Below are positions 54,492 through 63,100 of a DNA stretch of 64,000 nt, piece after piece; the stretch's first letter is position 1, and each line of letters begins with the position of its first letter. Source of the DNA: Streptomyces cellostaticus (lineage in GTDB: Bacteria > Actinomycetota > Actinomycetes > Streptomycetales > Streptomycetaceae). Below the pieces are notes generated by a model, which saw nothing but the letters and a program-made list of their open reading frames with translations, ran no database searches and had not been told where the DNA came from. Made by a program: the position numbers and the translations under genes. The stretch covers positions 109,073 through 173,072 of the forward strand of contig NZ_JALLIN010000008.1 of assembly GCF_023630175.1 (NCBI RefSeq). Direction: 5' to 3'.

Positions 54492-55655
54492 TCAGCGGCG
54501 CCGCAGCCGTTTCAGGCCACGGTGCCCGAGGACCCGGAGGAGCTCCCTCGACGGCGTCCGGTGGACCCCGCGCGCGCCGGCGGTCCCCGCGCCCCCCGCG
54601 GCGGCCGCCGCGAGTGCTCCGTACAGTGCCCGAGCCGCCGCTTCCGGGGCGAGCCGGGGCTCCTGGGGCGACGGTACCGGCTGCTCGGGCACCGTGGACA
54701 GCGGGCCCGGGTCGCCGAGGACCCGGACGCCGAGCGCCCCGATCCGCTCCGCCGCCGAGGCGCCGATCGCGGCCGCCGCCTCGGCCGCCCAGCGGGGGGT
54801 GGCGATCCTCACGTCCGCGGGCGCGGGCTCGTAGGTGTTCTTCATATGCGTCACGGCGCCGTTGCGGACCAGCCGGGAATACAGCCCGTCGGGCAGCCCA
54901 TTGCCACGGAATTCGACGTTGAGGTTCCGCAGCATTTCGGTCTCGGCCAGGGTGAGGGATCGATTCACGGTGTCCGGAACCGGCCGCAGCAGATTCTCCG
55001 GCAGTCCGAGCAGTGCCTCGAAGGCGCGGTTCAGCCCGCCGCGGTCGCGGTCGTCCACCACGACGACGGTGACCCGTCCGGGCCCGGCGGCCCGGGCCCA
55101 CCGTGCCACGAGCCGGTCGTGCCGGTGACGCCGCCAGAAGCTGGGGGTGGGCCGGTCGTACGGCGGCTTGCGCAGCATGTGCTCCAGCCAGTCCTCGTAT
55201 CCCATGCGCAGGCCGTTCTGCACGTACTGCTGCCACTGCGAGGGCATGATCCTCGCCAGCGGGCGCAGGGTGACCAGGACGTGCACGCGGTCGCCGCCGA
55301 GCTGCCCGACGATCCGGGCGATCGTGGCGTCGTCGGGGGCGTCGGCGAAGAACTCGCTGCTGATGACCGAGGTGCTCGCCCCGGTGGCCCGCACCCGCTC
55401 CAGCAGCCGGGCCCAGTGCCCCTCGGTGGGCACGGTGTCGCCCATCATCCCGGGCCGGCCGCAGGCGGCGAGGGCGGCCTCCATGGGGTGCCTGCTGTGC
55501 GCGGGGAAGGCCACGCCGTGCTCGCCCATCCGCTCGCGCGCCGCGAACAGCGCGCCCTGGACGGCGGTGGTCCCCGTCTTGTGCGGGCCGATGTGCAGCA
55601 GCCGGGTGCCCGCGGGCAGTGGCGCGGGGATGTCGCTCGTGCGGTCCGTCTCCAT
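54492..55655 (-). CDS. Sulfotransferase-like protein
   Basis: 387 residues. The N-terminal LLHIGPHKTGTTAVQGALF matches the PAPS 5'-phosphosulfate-binding loop of sulfotransferases, and RVHVLVTLRPLARIMPSQWQQY matches the 3'-phosphate region (R..S). The rest is helical and rich in Arg/Ala, with a long low-complexity C-terminus. If active it would sulfate a hydroxyl, perhaps on a wall sugar, since it sits inside the glycopolymer group. The acceptor is unknown. ATG 55655 (MET...) is preferred over the TTG two codons upstream. Confidence 0.75.
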   Translation of the reverse strand: METDRTSDIPAPLPAGTRLLHIGPHKTGTTAVQGALFAARERMGEHGVAFPAHSRHPMEAALAACGRPGMMGDTVPTEGHWARLLERVRATGASTSVISSEFFADAPDDATIARIVGQLGGDRVHVLVTLRPLARIMPSQWQQYVQNGLRMGYEDWLEHMLRKPPYDRPTPSFWRRHRHDRLVARWARAAGPGRVTVVVVDDRDRGGLNRAFEALLGLPENLLRPVPDTVNRSLTLAETEMLRNLNVEFRGNGLPDGLYSRLVRNGAVTHMKNTYEPAPADVRIATPRWAAEAAAAIGASAAERIGALGVRVLGDPGPLSTVPEQPVPSPQEPRLAPEAAARALYGALAAAAAGGAGTAGARGVHRTPSRELLRVLGHRGLKRLRRR

Positions 55656-55767
55656 GGTCAAGGGACGGTAGGAGCCCTGCCTGAGGACGGGCTGAGCGGA
55701 ACCTGGGACCCGGATGAGTCCCCGGGCCCCGCTCGCACCGGTCCACGGCGCGCCCGGGTGGCCCGCG

Positions 55768-57321
55768 TCACACGGTCCGGACGCCGGGCTCGTCCGACTC
55801 CACCCGCAGCCGCGCCAGGGTGCGCGCGCCGGACCGCGGCGTCAGGACCGTGTCGACGATCCGGACCTGGGCGTCGAGATGGGAGCGGCCGATGTCGAAG
55901 AGGTGGTAGCCGCGATGGGCGTCGATCACCTTCCAGTGCGGGTTGTCCGCCTTCAGCGGGTCCCACTGGGCGTGGAAGGCCGCCTGGTCCTGGTCGCCGT
56001 TGCTGGAGACGGAGGTACCGACGAACTCGGCGCCGACGACGGCGGACCCGGGGTCGGCGAAGTCCTCCCTGAGGTCGCTGATCATCGTCAGGTGCCGGTC
56101 GCCGCTGAGCACGACCGGGTTGCGGACCCCCGCGAACTCCCGCAGCAGGGCATTGCGTTCGGCCTGGTAGCCGTCCCAGGCGTCGTAGTACCAGAGCTTG
56201 CCGTCGCCGGGCAGCAGGTCGGTCTCGGCCATCATGATCTGCGAGGCGACGAGGTTCCAGCGGGCCGGTGAGCCGTGCAGCCCGTCCAGCAGCCACCGCT
56301 TCTGCGCGGCCCCGAGCATGGTGAGCGACGGATCCTCGGCACCGGCCGGGCTCGTGGCCTGGTCGCTGCGGAACTGCCGGGTGTCCAGCACGTTGAGCCG
56401 GGCCAGGCGCCCGAAGTCCAGGCGGCGGTACATCTGGATGTGCGGGCCGTCCGGGACGGCGGTGGCGCGGACCGGCATGTGCTCGTAGTAGGCCCGGTAC
56501 GCGGCGGCCAGCCGGGCCGTGAACGCGTCGTGCGACTGCTTGCCGGGGTCCTGCGGCACCTCGCCGGCGTAGTCGTTGTCGACCTCGTGGTCGTCGAAGG
56601 TGACGACCCAGGGGGCGTTCGCGTGCATCGCGGCGAGGCCGGGGTCGGTGCGGTACTGGGCGTAGCGGTTGCGGTACTCGGCGAGGGTGTACGGCTCCCC
56701 GATGCCCTCGTGCCGCCGTACGGCCGTCGCGGACGGCGTGGACTCGTAGATGTAGTCGCCCACGAACAGGACGACGTCCGGGTCCTGGGCGAGCATGTCG
56801 GCGTACGGCGTGAAGTAGCCGTGCTGCCAGTTCTGGCAGGAGGCGAGCGCGACGCGCAGGGCACCGCCGCGCCGGTGGGGGTGCGGCGCGGTGCGGGTGC
56901 GGCCGGTGGGCGAGAGCTGCCCGCCCGCCCGGAAGCGGTACCAGTACCGGCGGTCCGGGCGCAGCCCCCGTACGTCCACGTGCACACTGTGCCCGAACTC
57001 GGGACGGGCCTGGGCGGTGCCCCGGCGGACGGTCCGGCCGAACCGCCCGTCCTCGGCCAGCTCCCACTCCACCGGGACGGTCGTGTCCGGCATCCCGCCG
57101 CCGTTCAGCGGGTCGGGGGCGAGCCGGGTCCACAGCACGACGCCGTCGGGCAGCGGGTCCCCGGAGGCCACGCCGAGGGTGAACACGCCGTCGGGCAGCG
57201 GGGTGGCGGCGGCGCGGGCGGTGCCCGGCAGCCAGAGCTGGGCGGAGGCCGCGGCGCCGAGGACGGCGGCGCCCGCGGTCAGAAGGCGGCGCCGGTCGGG
57301 CTGCGGTGCTGCACCGGTCAT
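55768..57321 (-). CDS. phoD: PhoD-family alkaline phosphatase/phosphodiesterase, Tat-exported
   Basis: 517 residues. The N-terminus DRRRLLTAGAAVLGAAASAQLW is a twin-arginine signal. An N-terminal domain (VEWELAEDGRFGRTVRRG, then LRPDRRYWYRFRAGG) precedes the phosphatase core, with metal-ligand motifs VGDYIYES, FDDHEVDNDYAG and VLSGDRHLTMI. PhoD enzymes are calcium/iron-dependent extracellular phosphodiesterases induced by phosphate starvation; in Bacillus subtilis PhoD degrades wall teichoic acid. Its position at the end of the wall-polymer cluster fits turnover of that polymer. I find no convincing PHO box upstream. Confidence 0.92.
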   Translation of the reverse strand: MTGAAPQPDRRRLLTAGAAVLGAAASAQLWLPGTARAAATPLPDGVFTLGVASGDPLPDGVVLWTRLAPDPLNGGGMPDTTVPVEWELAEDGRFGRTVRRGTAQARPEFGHSVHVDVRGLRPDRRYWYRFRAGGQLSPTGRTRTAPHPHRRGGALRVALASCQNWQHGYFTPYADMLAQDPDVVLFVGDYIYESTPSATAVRRHEGIGEPYTLAEYRNRYAQYRTDPGLAAMHANAPWVVTFDDHEVDNDYAGEVPQDPGKQSHDAFTARLAAAYRAYYEHMPVRATAVPDGPHIQMYRRLDFGRLARLNVLDTRQFRSDQATSPAGAEDPSLTMLGAAQKRWLLDGLHGSPARWNLVASQIMMAETDLLPGDGKLWYYDAWDGYQAERNALLREFAGVRNPVVLSGDRHLTMISDLREDFADPGSAVVGAEFVGTSVSSNGDQDQAAFHAQWDPLKADNPHWKVIDAHRGYHLFDIGRSHLDAQVRIVDTVLTPRSGARTLARLRVESDEPGVRTV

Positions 57322-57449
57322 TCGGCTGACTCCCTTGCCACACGGACCTCTTGGGCTTCACTCGCGGACCCTCGCAAGCTCCCACGGCCGGACCGCCCGG
57401 CCGTCGAACGGCAGCATTCGCGTGCATGACAAGTTGGCGGACAGCAGAA

Positions 57450-57503
57450 GACCCGCCGCGGCACCGGCTCCACAGGGACAACGTGGGGGTGCCGCGGCGG
57501 GTC
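57450..57503 (-). other. Large stem-loop upstream of phoD
   Basis: A 16-bp perfect stem (57450-57465 with 57488-57503; GACCCGCCGCGGCACC type) around a 22-nt loop. It is about 130 nt upstream of phoD on the same strand, with a partial pyrimidine tract TCTTCTGCTGTC after it on the minus strand. It could be a second terminator for obg read-through, or a structured leader of phoD. Confidence 0.55.
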
Positions 57504-57611
57504 ACGAGAAGTCAGAAAGGTTCCCGGCGCTTGACGTTCAGGCCAGGGGTCCGGCGCGTGAGTTCAGGCCGGGGGCCCGGCCTCGGGACCGCCCGGTCGC
57601 CACGGCGACAT

Positions 57612-57660
57612 GACCGTGCGGCCCGGACGGGACCGAAGTCCCGCTCCGGGCCGCACGGTC
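57612..57660 (-). terminator. Terminator downstream of obg
   Basis: A 16-bp outer stem (57612-57627 with 57645-57660; GACCGTGCGGCCCGGA type) plus an inner 6-bp CGGGAC/GTCCCG stem with a CGAA loop and one bulge. It is about 80 nt past the obg stop on the minus strand. Confidence 0.75.
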
Positions 57661-57741
57661 CGGCTCACCGGGGAGCGGCGGGGGCGGCCGGCCCGGCGCC
57701 GGGGCCTCTCCCGGCGCACCCGGCCCCGCGTCCGCCCGGTC

Positions 57742-59190
57742 CTACTCGAACGGGTCGAACTCGTCGTACTCGCGCAGCGCCTCGTCCCGCTCGGCCTGCC
57801 GGTCGCGCCGCCGCTGGGCGGCCGGCCGGGCGGCGTCGAAGCGGTGGTCCTCACCGCGCCGGCCCAGCATCTCGGCGCCGGCCATGGCGGTCGGCTCCCA
57901 GTCGAAGACGACCGCGTTCTCCTCGGGCCCGATGGCCACGCCGTCGCCGACGCGGGCGCCCGCCTTCATCAGCTGGTCCTCGACACCGAGGCGGTTGAGC
58001 CGGTCCGCGAGGTAGCCGACGGCCTCGTCGTTGTTGAAGTCGGTCTGGCGCACCCAGCGCTCCGGCTTCTCACCGCGCACCCGGAACACCGGCTCGCCGC
58101 CGACCTCCTCACGGGTGACCGTGAAGCCCGCGTCGTCCACGGCCTTCGGCCGGATGACGATCCGCGTGGCCTCCTCCTTCGGCCGTGCGGCCCGTGCCCT
58201 GGCGACCAGCTCGCCGAGCCCGTACGTCAGCTCCTTCAGGCCGATGTGGGCCACCGCCGACACCTCGAAGACGCGGTAGCCGCGCTCCTCCAGGTCGGGG
58301 CGGACCATCTCGGCGAGGTCCTTGCCGTCCGGCACGTCGACCTTGTTCAGGACGACGATGCGGGGACGGTTGTCGAGGCCGCCGTACTGCTTCAGCTCCT
58401 CCTCGATGATGTCCAGGTCGGAGACCGGGTCGCGATCGGACTCGAGGGTCGCGGTGTCCAGCACGTGCACCAGCACGCTGCACCGCTCGACGTGGCGGAG
58501 GAACTCCAGGCCCAGGCCCTTGCCCTGGCTGGCGCCCGGGATCAGGCCCGGCACGTCGGCGATGGTGTAGACGGTCGAACCGGCCGTGACGACACCGAGG
58601 TTGGGCACCAGGGTGGTGAACGGGTAGTCGGCGATCTTCGGCTTGGCCGCGCTGAGCACCGAGATCAGCGAGGACTTGCCGGCGCTCGGGTAACCCACCA
58701 GGGCCACGTCCGCGACCGTCTTCAGCTCCAGGACGATGTCCCGCAGGTCCCCCGGCTCGCCGAGCAGCGCGAAACCGGGCGCCTTGCGGCGGGCGGAGGC
58801 CAGCGCCGCGTTGCCGAGGCCGCCCCGGCCGCCCTGGGCGGCGACGAACGAGGTGCCCTGGCCGACCAGGTCGGCGAGCACGTTCCCGGCCTTGTCCAGG
58901 ACGACGGTGCCGTCCGGCACGGGCAGGACCAGGTCCTGGCCGTCCTTGCCGGAGCGGTTGCCGCCCTCGCCGGGCTTGCCGTTGGTGGCCTTGCGGTGCG
59001 GGGAGTGGTGGTAGTCGAGCAACGTGGTGACCGACTGCTCGACGGTCAGGATCACGTCGCCGCCGCGGCCGCCGTTGCCGCCGTCCGGGCCGCCGAGCGG
59101 CTTGAACTTCTCACGGTGGACGGAGGCACAGCCGTGGCCTCCGTTACCCGCGGCGACATGCAGCTCGACGCGGTCCACGAAGGTGGTCAT
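57742..59190 (-). CDS. obgE: GTPase Obg/CgtA
   Basis: 482 residues: N-terminal glycine-rich Obg fold ([32 protein letters not shown]), G domain with [20 protein letters not shown] and LNKVDVPD, and a C-terminal OCT domain followed by an extension ending EYDEFDPFE. Obg acts in large-subunit maturation and stress and developmental control; in Streptomyces it influences aerial mycelium formation. It follows rpmA with a terminator-like hairpin between (59239-59278). This is the standard rplU-rpmA-obg order. Confidence 0.97.
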   Translation of the reverse strand: MTTFVDRVELHVAAGNGGHGCASVHREKFKPLGGPDGGNGGRGGDVILTVEQSVTTLLDYHHSPHRKATNGKPGEGGNRSGKDGQDLVLPVPDGTVVLDKAGNVLADLVGQGTSFVAAQGGRGGLGNAALASARRKAPGFALLGEPGDLRDIVLELKTVADVALVGYPSAGKSSLISVLSAAKPKIADYPFTTLVPNLGVVTAGSTVYTIADVPGLIPGASQGKGLGLEFLRHVERCSVLVHVLDTATLESDRDPVSDLDIIEEELKQYGGLDNRPRIVVLNKVDVPDGKDLAEMVRPDLEERGYRVFEVSAVAHIGLKELTYGLGELVARARAARPKEEATRIVIRPKAVDDAGFTVTREEVGGEPVFRVRGEKPERWVRQTDFNNDEAVGYLADRLNRLGVEDQLMKAGARVGDGVAIGPEENAVVFDWEPTAMAGAEMLGRRGEDHRFDAARPAAQRRRDRQAERDEALREYDEFDPFE

Positions 59191-59238
59191 GGTTCATGCC
59201 TCCAGAACTACGGTGATGTCTCTTGCGTAACACGCGAA

Positions 59239-59278
59239 AGGCGGACCCGCCTTCCCGACCGGGAAGTGAGGTCCGCCT
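59239..59278 (-). terminator. Hairpin between rpmA and obg
   Basis: AGGCGGACC (59239-59247) pairs with GGTCCGCCT (59270-59278), with an inner CTTCCC/GGGAAG stem (59251-59256/59261-59266); UUU follows on the minus strand. It may partly terminate rplU-rpmA transcripts and so set the ribosomal protein to Obg ratio. Confidence 0.65.
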
Positions 59279-59306
59279 CGCGAAAGGTTCGAACGGAACG
59301 CTCGGG

Positions 59307-59561
59307 TCAGGCGACCGGAACGACGTTCACGACCTTGCGGCCACGGTGGGTACCGAACTCCACCGCGCCGGGCTGCAGCGCGAACAGCGTGTCGTCGCCG
59401 CCACGGCCGACGCCGGCGCCCGGGTGGAAGTGGGTGCCGCGCTGGCGGACCAGGATCTCACCAGCGTTGACGACCTGACCGCCGAAGCGCTTCACGCCGA
59501 GCCGCTGGGCATTGGAGTCGCGACCGTTCCGGGTGGACGATGCGCCCTTCTTGTGTGCCAT
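59307..59561 (-). CDS. rpmA: 50S ribosomal protein L27
   Basis: 84 residues beginning [27 protein letters not shown] (split: [27 protein letters not shown]), with [18 protein letters not shown] in the second half, diagnostic of L27. Its N-terminus reaches toward the peptidyl-transferase centre. 14 nt downstream of rplU, as usual, with strong codon bias. Confidence 0.98.
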   Translation of the reverse strand: MAHKKGASSTRNGRDSNAQRLGVKRFGGQVVNAGEILVRQRGTHFHPGAGVGRGGDDTLFALQPGAVEFGTHRGRKVVNVVPVA

Positions 59562-59575
59562 TTCTCCTCAGTCCC

Positions 59576-59896
59576 TTACTTCGCAGCCGCGGGGATCTCA
59601 GTGACCTTGATCGCCGTGTACTGCTGGCGGTGGCCCTGGCGACGGCGGTAGCCCGTCTTGTTCTTGTAGCGCAGAATGTCGATCTTCTGGCCCTTGTGGT
59701 GGTCCACGACCTCGGCCTGGACCTTGATGCCGGCCAGCACCCACGGGTCGCTGGTCACAGCGTCGCCGTCGACAACGAGCAGGGTCGAGAGCTCGACCGT
59801 GTCGCCAACCTTGGCGGTGGAAATCTTGTCAACCTCAACGATGTCGCCGACAGCAACCTTGTGCTGGCGACCACCGCTGCGCACGATGGCGTACAC
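59576..59896 (-). CDS. rplU: 50S ribosomal protein L21
   Basis: 106 residues starting [23 protein letters not shown] and containing [29 protein letters not shown], the standard L21 sequence. GTG at 59896 gives the normal length; the upstream in-frame extension reads Arg/Pro/Gly-rich non-conserved sequence. Its ribosome site (GAGAGTGAGA) is moderate. First gene of rplU-rpmA-obg, downstream of rne with a hairpin between. Confidence 0.97.
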   Translation of the reverse strand: MYAIVRSGGRQHKVAVGDIVEVDKISTAKVGDTVELSTLLVVDGDAVTSDPWVLAGIKVQAEVVDHHKGQKIDILRYKNKTGYRRRQGHRQQYTAIKVTEIPAAAK

Positions 59897-60085
59897 GCGG
59901 ATCTCACTCTCTCGCTCGGGAACGGCACCCCCGCAGTCCAGCCGCCCGGGCATGGACACGGACAGCCTCTCCCGGCCACCGAGGTACCCGGGAGGAAGAG
60001 GTTTACGGGGATGTGGCGTGCCAGTCGACACGCCGACGGTCAAGGGTACGGGGCCACGGCCGAAGGGGTCAAACCGGGCCCGGCG

Positions 60086-60120
60086 GGTGTGGGGCCGGTC
60101 ACGTGGACCGGCCCCACACC
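60086..60120 (-). terminator. Terminator hairpin between rne and rplU
   Basis: GGTGTGGGGCCGGTC (60086-60100) pairs with GACCGGCCCCACACC (60106-60120), 15 bp with a 5-base loop, 9 nt past the rne stop on the minus strand. No U-tract. The remaining 59897-60085 is the rplU leader; a TTGACC at 60043-60038 is the only -35-like box. Confidence 0.8.
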
Positions 60121-60128
60121 CCAGGGCG

Positions 60129-63100
60129 TCAGCCCTCGTCGCCGGCGGGGACCGTGGCGGTCTTCTTCGCCGCCGTCTTGGCGGCGGCCGTCTTGGCGGT
60201 CTTGGCCGCCTTCTTGGCCGTCGTCTTCTTGGCGGCCGTCTTCTTCGCCGCGGTCTTCTTGGTGGCCGCCTTCTTCGCCGTGGCCTTCTTGGCGGTCTTG
60301 CGGGCCGTCTTCTTGGCCGGAGCCGCCTCCTCGACGGCCTCCTCGGCCACCGGGGCCCCGGTCACCGTCGCGGCGGCGGCCGTGGACTCCTCCGGCGCGG
60401 CCGACGGGACGACCGTCACGGCCGCCTCCGCGGACGCGGTCGGCGCGGTGGCCTTGCGCACGGCGCGGCGGCGCGGGCGGGCCGGGGCGGCGCCCTCCGC
60501 CTCCGCGGCCGGCGCCGGGGCCTCGGCCGCGGGCTCCTCCACCGGGGCGGCGGGCTCGGTCTCGGACACCGTCAGCACGGCGGCCTCGGCTCCCGCGGGG
60601 GAACCGGCGGGCGCCGACACCTTCCGGGTCGCCCGGCGGCGCGTACGCCCCTTGGGCGCGGCCTCCTCGGCCACGGGCCCGGCCTGCGGCTCGGGGACCG
60701 TCTGGTCCTCGGCGGCCGCCGGCTCGGCCAGCGCCTCGGCGGCAGGCTCGGGCCGCACCGGGAGCGCCGCCGCCTCGTCGGCGGTGACGTCCTGGGCGGT
60801 CGGCGCGGAGGCGGCCGGGGCCACCTCCGTCCGCGGAGCGCTCCCGGTCTCCGGAGCCTTGTCGGCCTTGTCGGCCTTCGGGGCCCTCTCCGCCTTCGGC
60901 GCACCCGCCGGCGCCGAGGCCCGGCGGCTCGCGCGGCGGCGGGACCGGCCGCGGCCGGCCGCGGCCTCCGCCTCGGCGACGCTGCTGTACAGCTCCTCGT
61001 CCGGCGTGAAGTCCGGGCCGGGCAGCGCGACGGGCTCGGCGAGCTCGGCGGCCACCTCGACGGCGGTCTCCGCCTCGGGCTCGGCGGCCTCGCCGCTCTC
61101 CCCCGCCACGGCGGCGGTCTCGTGCACGTGCTCCTGGGCGTCACCGCCGCGGCCGCGCTTCTTGCGCTTGCCGCCACCGCCGCCGCCGGCCACGGCCGGC
61201 TGCTCCATGTGGACGATGACACCGCGGCCGTTGCAGTGGACGCAGGTCTCGGAGAAGGACTCCAGCAGCCCCTGGCCGACCCGCTTGCGGGTCATCTGCA
61301 CCAGGCCGAGCGAGGTCACCTCGGCCACCTGGTGCTTGGTCCGGTCCCGGCCCAGGCACTCCAGCAGGCGCCGCAGCACCAGGTCCCGGTTGGACTCGAG
61401 CACCATGTCGATGAAGTCGATGACGATGATGCCGCCGAGGTCGCGCAGCCGGAGCTGGCGCACGATCTCCTCGGCCGCCTCCAGGTTGTTCCTGGTGACC
61501 GTCTCCTCGAGGTTGCCGCCCTGCCCGGTGAACTTGCCGGTGTTGACGTCGACGACGACCATCGCCTCGGTACGGTCGATCACCAGCGAACCGCCGCTCG
61601 GCAGCCAGACCTTGCGGTCCAGCGCCTTGGCGAGCTGCTCGTCGATCCGGTAGGTGGCGAAGACGTCGACCTCGCTGGTCCACTTCGACAGCCGCTCGGC
61701 GAGGTCGGGCGCCACGTGCGAGACGTAGCCGTGGATGGTCTGCCACGCCTCGTCGCCGCTGACGACGACCTTGGAGAAGTCCTCGTTGAAGATGTCGCGG
61801 ACGACCCGGACGGTCATGTCCGGCTCGCCGTAGAGCAGCGTCGGGGCGTTGCCGCTCTTGGCCTTCTTCTGGATCTCCTCCCACTGCGCCTGGAGCCGCT
61901 CGACGTCACGGCGCAGCTCGTCCTCGCTCGCGCCCTCGGCGGCGGTGCGCACGATGACGCCCGCGTCCTCGGGGACGATCTTCTTGAGGATGGTCTTCAG
62001 CCGGGCCCGCTCGGTGTCGGGCAGCTTGCGGCTGATGCCGGTCATCGAGCCCTCGGGCACGTACACGAGGTAGCGGCCCGGGAGGGAGACCTGGCTGGTC
62101 AGACGGGCGCCCTTGTGGCCGATCGGGTCCTTCGTCACCTGGACGAGCACCGACTGGCCGGACTTCAGGGCGGCTTCGATGCGGCGCGGCCCGTTGGCCA
62201 TGCCGAGCGCCCCGAAGTTGACCTCACCGGCGTAGAGGACCGCGTTGCGGCCCTTGCCGATGTCGATGAAGGCGGCCTCCATCGACGGCAGCACGTTCTG
62301 GACCTTGCCCAGGTAGACGTTGCCGACGTACGAGGTCGACTGCTCCTTGTTGACGTAGTGCTCGACCAGCACGTCGTCCTCGAGGACGCCGATCTGGGTG
62401 CGCTCGCCGTGCTGGCGCACCACCATCACGCGCTCGACGGCCTCCCGGCGGGCCAGGAACTCGGCCTCGGTGATGATCGGGACGCGGCGGCGGCCCTGCT
62501 CGCGGCCTTCGCGGCGGCGCTGCTTCTTGGCCTCCAGACGGGTCGAGCCCTTGATGGACTGCACCTCGTCGGACGGCTCGGCGGGCTTGCGGGGCTCGCG
62601 GACCTTGACGACCGTGCGCTCCGGGTCGTCGGTGGTCGGCTCGGCCTCGCCGCCGCTCTCGCCGGCGCGGCGGCGACGACGGCGCCGGCGGCGGCTGGAG
62701 CTGGAACCCCCGGACTCCTCGTCCCGGGCCTCCTCCGCGTCCTCGTCCTCCTGCTCGGCGGTGTCCTCGGCGTCCTGTGCCGCCTGCTCGGCGGCCAGTT
62801 CGTCGGAGTCGGTGTCCGCGCCCTCACCGGCCTCGCCCTCGGCGGCGTCACCGCGACGACGACGGCGGCCGCCACGGCGGCGACGGCGGCGCGAACCGGA
62901 CTCCTCGGAGCCCTCGGCCTCCTCGCCCTCGTCCCCCTCGGCGAGGTCCTCGGCGGACTCCTCGGTCTCCTCCGCCTCCACCTGCGCGGGCCGCGTCTCC
63001 TCGGCGGCACCCCGGCGGCGACGGCGGCGGCGCGCGCCGGCCTCGGCGCGCTCGTCCGCGGACGCCCCGGTCTCCTCCTCGGGCTCCTCCGTGCCGGCGG

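Larger units (their letters stand above)
57322..57741. other. 420-bp gap between obg and phoD with two large hairpins
   Basis: No gene is evident. It holds two strong hairpins (57450-57503 and 57612-57660, listed separately) and G/C-rich spacer. The promoter of phoD must be here, but no box can be fixed with confidence and no PHO box (GTTCACC repeats) is seen on either strand. Confidence 0.5.

Noticed and set aside
57322..57741. PHO box in front of phoD
   Set aside because: No pair of GTTCACC-like repeats on either strand in this gap.
59576..60043. Longer N-terminus for L21
   Set aside because: The extra 49 residues are Arg/Pro/Gly-rich and not part of L21; GTG 59896 gives the universal start of the protein.
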